A stretch of 64,000 nucleotides of DNA from Shewanella marina JCM 15074 (lineage in GTDB: Bacteria > Pseudomonadota > Gammaproteobacteria > Enterobacterales > Shewanellaceae), in the NCBI RefSeq assembly GCF_000614975.1, contig NZ_BALM01000001.1:1-64000 (forward strand), written 5' to 3'. The position numbers were made by a program, and so were the translations under genes. Shown here one piece after another: positions 61,122-64,000 of this stretch. The notes below the pieces were generated by a model. The model was not told the DNA's origin and did no database searches. It saw only the letters and a program-made list of their open reading frames with translations. Each line of letters opens with the position of its first letter. The stretch's first letter is position 1.

Positions 61122-62528
61122 GTGCAGAATCAACAGATGAGTTTTTCAGATACGTTAGGGTTAGGTTTTATGACCTTTGCGTTCTATTTAGGTGCTGGTA
61201 ACCTAATCTTCCCCCCATTTGCGGGTATGTTAGCGGGTGAAAATATGCATCCTGCTATGTTTGGCTTCTTACTGACAGCTGTTGGTATGCCGCTGATTGG
61301 TTTGATTGCTGTCGCTAAAGCGAAAGGCAAAATCATGGGGTTATTACCCGCAGCCGTCGCTACTGCACTTGCCGTCGCCATTTATATTATTATTGGTCCA
61401 GCATTTGCTGCGCCGCGTACTGGTTTAGTTGCTTATGAAATTGGTGCCAAACCATTTTTAGACAATACCGATATGATGTTCCATATTGGCAGTATTGCAC
61501 TGAATCAAGCTCAGCTAGTTTATACGTTAGTATTTTTCGGTATTACCATGTTACTGGCTTTGTATCCGGGCAAACTGCTTGATAGCATCGGTAAAGTTCT
61601 TACCCCTGTATTAATGTTCTTGTTGGCGGGTTTAGCGATTTCAGTATTTGTGGGTGCGGGTTCTGCGCCAATGGCACCTCAGGGTGCTTATGTTGATAGC
61701 CCTATGGTACAAGGTATCCTAGAAGGCTATAACACGATGGATACGCTTGCCTCGTTAATGTTTGGTATTTTGATTATTGATATCTTACGCAAAAAAGGGA
61801 TTGAAAGTGCTGAGCTACAAACTAAATATCTCGTGCGAGCAGGTATTATTGCTGCAATCGGCTTAGCGTTTGTGTATGTATCATTATTCTATTTAGGTGC
61901 AACAGCTGGCGACATCGCTAATGGCGCTAAAACAGGTAGTGTGATTTTAACTAACTACGTCAACGAAATGTTTGGTGAAACAGGTAAAGTTTTACTGGCA
62001 ACCGTAGTGACATTAGCGTGTTTGACAACGTCAGTTGGTTTAGTGAGTGCCTGTGCTGAGTTCTTTAATGAACTATTGCCTAAGTTATCTTACAAATTGC
62101 TAGTGGTTTTATTAAGCATTATTTGTGCATTAGTGGCTAACGTTGGTTTATCTGAACTAATTAGTATCAGTGTTCCAGTGTTGATGATGATTTATCCAAT
62201 TGCGATTGCGTTAGTATTAGTGACATTCCTTACCAATATTTATAAGCGTCCTGAACTATCACACCGCATTGTGTTAGCAACGGCATTTATCTTCGGTATT
62301 ATGGATGGTGTTAAAGCTACGGGTTGGATCAACGTTAATAACTACACTGCAGCCGTTTCAGACAATGGTTTTATGCAAATATTAAATGATATGTTTGCCG
62401 CTATTGTGCATGTGTACGCTAAAGTACCGCTGCAAACAGAAGGTATGGCTTGGTTATTACCGACCATGATTGTGATGCTAGCCTGTTTATTACTACCAGC
62501 AAAATCTAATACGGTGGCTGCTGCATAG
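61122..62528 (+). CDS. brnQ: Branched-chain amino-acid transport system carrier protein BrnQ
   Basis: A 468-residue inner-membrane symporter for leucine, isoleucine and valine (LIVCS family) with about 12 helices. FYLGAGNLIFPPFAGMLAGE near residue 20 and IIGPAFAAPRTGLVAYEIG near residue 88 are family signatures. The start is GTG 61122, supported by CGGAG six bases upstream. An ATG five codons later is possible. It is monocistronic, with a strong terminator before xerD. Confidence 0.95.
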   Translation: MQNQQMSFSDTLGLGFMTFAFYLGAGNLIFPPFAGMLAGENMHPAMFGFLLTAVGMPLIGLIAVAKAKGKIMGLLPAAVATALAVAIYIIIGPAFAAPRTGLVAYEIGAKPFLDNTDMMFHIGSIALNQAQLVYTLVFFGITMLLALYPGKLLDSIGKVLTPVLMFLLAGLAISVFVGAGSAPMAPQGAYVDSPMVQGILEGYNTMDTLASLMFGILIIDILRKKGIESAELQTKYLVRAGIIAAIGLAFVYVSLFYLGATAGDIANGAKTGSVILTNYVNEMFGETGKVLLATVVTLACLTTSVGLVSACAEFFNELLPKLSYKLLVVLLSIICALVANVGLSELISISVPVLMMIYPIAIALVLVTFLTNIYKRPELSHRIVLATAFIFGIMDGVKATGWINVNNYTAAVSDNGFMQILNDMFAAIVHVYAKVPLQTEGMAWLLPTMIVMLACLLLPAKSNTVAAA

Positions 62529-62556
62529 TGACCCGCAGTACTAATCTGCATACAAT

Positions 62557-62590
62557 AATGGCGTAGAGTTTTCTCTATGCCATTTTTTTT
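62557..62590 (+). terminator. Terminator of brnQ
   Basis: Stem AATGGCGTAGAG / CTCTATGCCATT (one G-U) with a short T-rich loop, followed by T8. Confidence 0.92.
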
Positions 62591-62603
62591 ATAAGGATTA
62601 TTT

Positions 62604-63506
62604 GTGACTCAGACTTATCAAGTTGCCGCCATTATTGATCTGTTTTTAGATGATTTATGGTCCGTACAAGGGCTTAGTGATAATACCTTAAGTGCTTATA
62701 AAACTGATTTACGTCAGTTTGATCAATATATTCAGCAACAAGATGTCGATATTATTAACGCTAATGCTGAACAAATCCGTTGCTATTTAAGTGAGCGAGT
62801 TGAGCAAGGGATGGCAAAAACATCTTATGCCAGAATGCTAAGCAGTTTACGTCGTTTTTATGGCTATCTGCTTATTAGTCACCGTATTAATATCGATCCT
62901 ACTGCATTAATTGATTCGCCAAAAATGTCACGTCACTTGCCAAATAGCCTTTCTGAGGCTGATATTGAGCGATTATTGGCCGCACCTAATTACGATGACC
63001 CAGTCGAGCAACGTGATAAAGCGATGCTGGAATTGCTCTATGCCACAGGATTACGGGTATCTGAATTGGTGGGATTAACCATGGAACAGATGAGTCTACG
63101 CCAAGGGCTTGTGCGTATTGTCGGTAAGGGCGGCAAAGAGCGATTAGTGCCATTAGGCGAAGTAGCGATTAGTGAGGTGGAGCAATATTTACGACAAGCG
63201 CGACCTATGTTGCTGGGCAATAAAATGTCTGATGTGGTGTTTCCCTCTAAGCGCGGGCAGATGATGACACGGCAAACATTTTGGTATCGAATTAAGCACT
63301 ACGCTTTATTGGCTAATATCAAAGGCGAGTTATCACCACATACACTTAGGCATGCATTTGCGACTCATTTATTAAATCATGGTGCCGATTTACGTGTAGT
63401 GCAGCTATTATTAGGACATAGCGATCTGTCGACTACGCAGATTTATACTCATGTAGCTAAAGCGCGTTTACAAGAATTACACCAGCAGCATCACCCTAGA
63501 GGTTAA
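62604..63506 (+). CDS. xerD: Site-specific tyrosine recombinase XerD
   Basis: With XerC it resolves chromosome dimers at dif under FtsK control. The 300-residue product has the N-terminal SAM-like core-binding domain and then the catalytic domain. ATGLRVSELVGL near residue 150, KGGKERLVPLG near 175, SPHTLRHAFATHLLNHGADLR near 245-265, LGHSDLSTTQIYTH and the tyrosine supply the conserved R-K-H-R-H-Y set. GTG 62604 is preceded by AAGGA. It is followed by dsbC, the usual gammaproteobacterial order, so it is housekeeping and not a phage integrase. Confidence 0.95.
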   Translation: MTQTYQVAAIIDLFLDDLWSVQGLSDNTLSAYKTDLRQFDQYIQQQDVDIINANAEQIRCYLSERVEQGMAKTSYARMLSSLRRFYGYLLISHRINIDPTALIDSPKMSRHLPNSLSEADIERLLAAPNYDDPVEQRDKAMLELLYATGLRVSELVGLTMEQMSLRQGLVRIVGKGGKERLVPLGEVAISEVEQYLRQARPMLLGNKMSDVVFPSKRGQMMTRQTFWYRIKHYALLANIKGELSPHTLRHAFATHLLNHGADLRVVQLLLGHSDLSTTQIYTHVAKARLQELHQQHHPRG

Positions 63507-63631
63507 AATTGTTGGTTAGTTACCATTAGTTACAGCAAATAGTTGCTTTAAATCAATGGGCATTGTAACTTTTCGCTACTTATCCGGTCTTATCATTTGA
63601 TAATAAGCCATACACAAGAATAGGAAATCTA

Positions 63632-64000
63632 ATGAAGTTTACTCCAGCGTTGACGTTAATTTTAGCTATGGTTGCAGCGCCTTTTGCCAGTGCAGCGGTG
63701 CATGTGACTTCTGATCAAAGCGCAAAAATTTCGCAAGAACTTGTAAATAGCCTTGGGGTTGACGTAATTTCGATTGAACAGTCACCAGTGGCCGATCTAT
63801 ACCAAGTGATGACAGATCGCGGCATTTTATATGTGACTAAAGATGGCACTAAGCTTATTCACGGTAATATGTATGCGCTTAATCAGGGGATGAAGAACCT
63901 GACTGAAGCAGCAATGCTGCGCCACGTTTAGCGATTGTAGATAGCCTAAAAGATCACATGTTAGTGTATAAAGCTAAACATCAGAAGTTTGTCGTGACAG
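63632..64000 (+). CDS. dsbC: Thiol:disulfide interchange protein DsbC, partial and frameshifted
   Basis: The N-terminal part of the periplasmic disulfide isomerase. A signal peptide ends near FASAA (residue 22). The dimerisation domain follows with VADLYQVMTDRGILYVTKDGT. As given, a stop falls at 63931. One extra A at 63913-63914 restores EAANAAPRLAIVDSLKDHMLVYKA, which runs to the window edge. The CxxC catalytic domain lies outside the window. The xerD-dsbC order supports the call. Confidence 0.88.

Noticed and set aside
62604..63506. Tyrosine recombinase considered as an integrase of a mobile island
   Set aside because: Sequence features and the xerD-dsbC neighbourhood identify housekeeping XerD. 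No attachment repeats or cargo genes flank it.

Overview
The window is an A+T-rich chromosomal stretch from a gammaproteobacterium, most likely Shewanella or a close relative. The reasons are the block prs-ispE-lolB / hemA-prfA-prmC-sirB2-sirB1-kdsA, the block metK / tkt-epd-pgk-fba, the xerD-dsbC pair at the right edge, a large multiheme c-type cytochrome, and several CRP/FNR-like sites near respiratory and catabolic genes. The genus assignment is inferred from remembered gene order, not from a search. No rRNA, CRISPR array, insertion sequence, prophage or integrase-linked island was seen.

Layout. 1-700: a tRNA operon (Met-Leu-Gln-Leu-Leu) matching the E. coli metT-leuW-glnU arrangement. 0.9-3.5 kb: a histidine-rich small protein and a long-chain acyl-CoA ligase, each with a CRP/FNR-like site upstream. 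3.6-6.2 kb, minus strand: lolB-ispE-tRNA-Gln-prs. 6.4-14.1 kb: hemA-prfA-prmC, sirB2-sirB1, a DUF819 membrane protein, kdsA and pcp. 14.2-19.7 kb: a secreted SodC-like protein that has lost its metal ligands, then a TPP riboswitch and the operon thiD-thiZ-thiX-thiY-thiM-thiE for pyrimidine and thiazole salvage. 20-24.3 kb: an AbgT transporter, a nucleoside hydrolase, and an NSS amino-acid transporter with its 34-residue MetS subunit. 24.9-30.7 kb: an 11-haem membrane-anchored cytochrome, then sdaC-sdaA for serine uptake and deamination. 30.7-34.2 kb: acetyltransferases, a dicarboxylate/amino-acid symporter and an HslJ-like lipoprotein. 34.3-39.7 kb: a roughly 1805-residue lipoprotein with 13 BIG2-type repeats and a C-terminal RCC1-like repeat domain. 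39.8-47 kb: metK with a MetJ operator, and the central-carbon cluster tkt-epd-pgk-fba. 47-53 kb: an outer-membrane DUF481 protein, a ToxR/ToxS-like membrane pair, an unknown two-helix membrane protein and a PAS sensor with a degenerate GGDEF domain. 53-60.5 kb, minus strand: a radical SAM protein, an RND efflux pump with its adaptor, srmB and trmN6. 61-64 kb: brnQ, xerD and partial dsbC.

A striking technical feature is that nine genes (sirB1, the cytochrome, sdaA, the repeat lipoprotein, epd, fba, the 49.5-kb gene, the radical SAM gene and dsbC) are each broken by what reads as one missing base in a short homopolymer. Restoring one base gives a full-length reading frame in every case. Because several are central-metabolism genes, uncorrected sequencing or assembly error is the most economical explanation, and I annotate these as single frameshifted genes.

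I did not find a clearly new multi-gene system. The best candidates for a second look are the stand-alone 11-haem cytochrome, the BIG2-RCC1 lipoprotein, the metal-less SodC-like protein, the histidine-rich protein and the ToxR/ToxS-like locus with its unknown neighbours.
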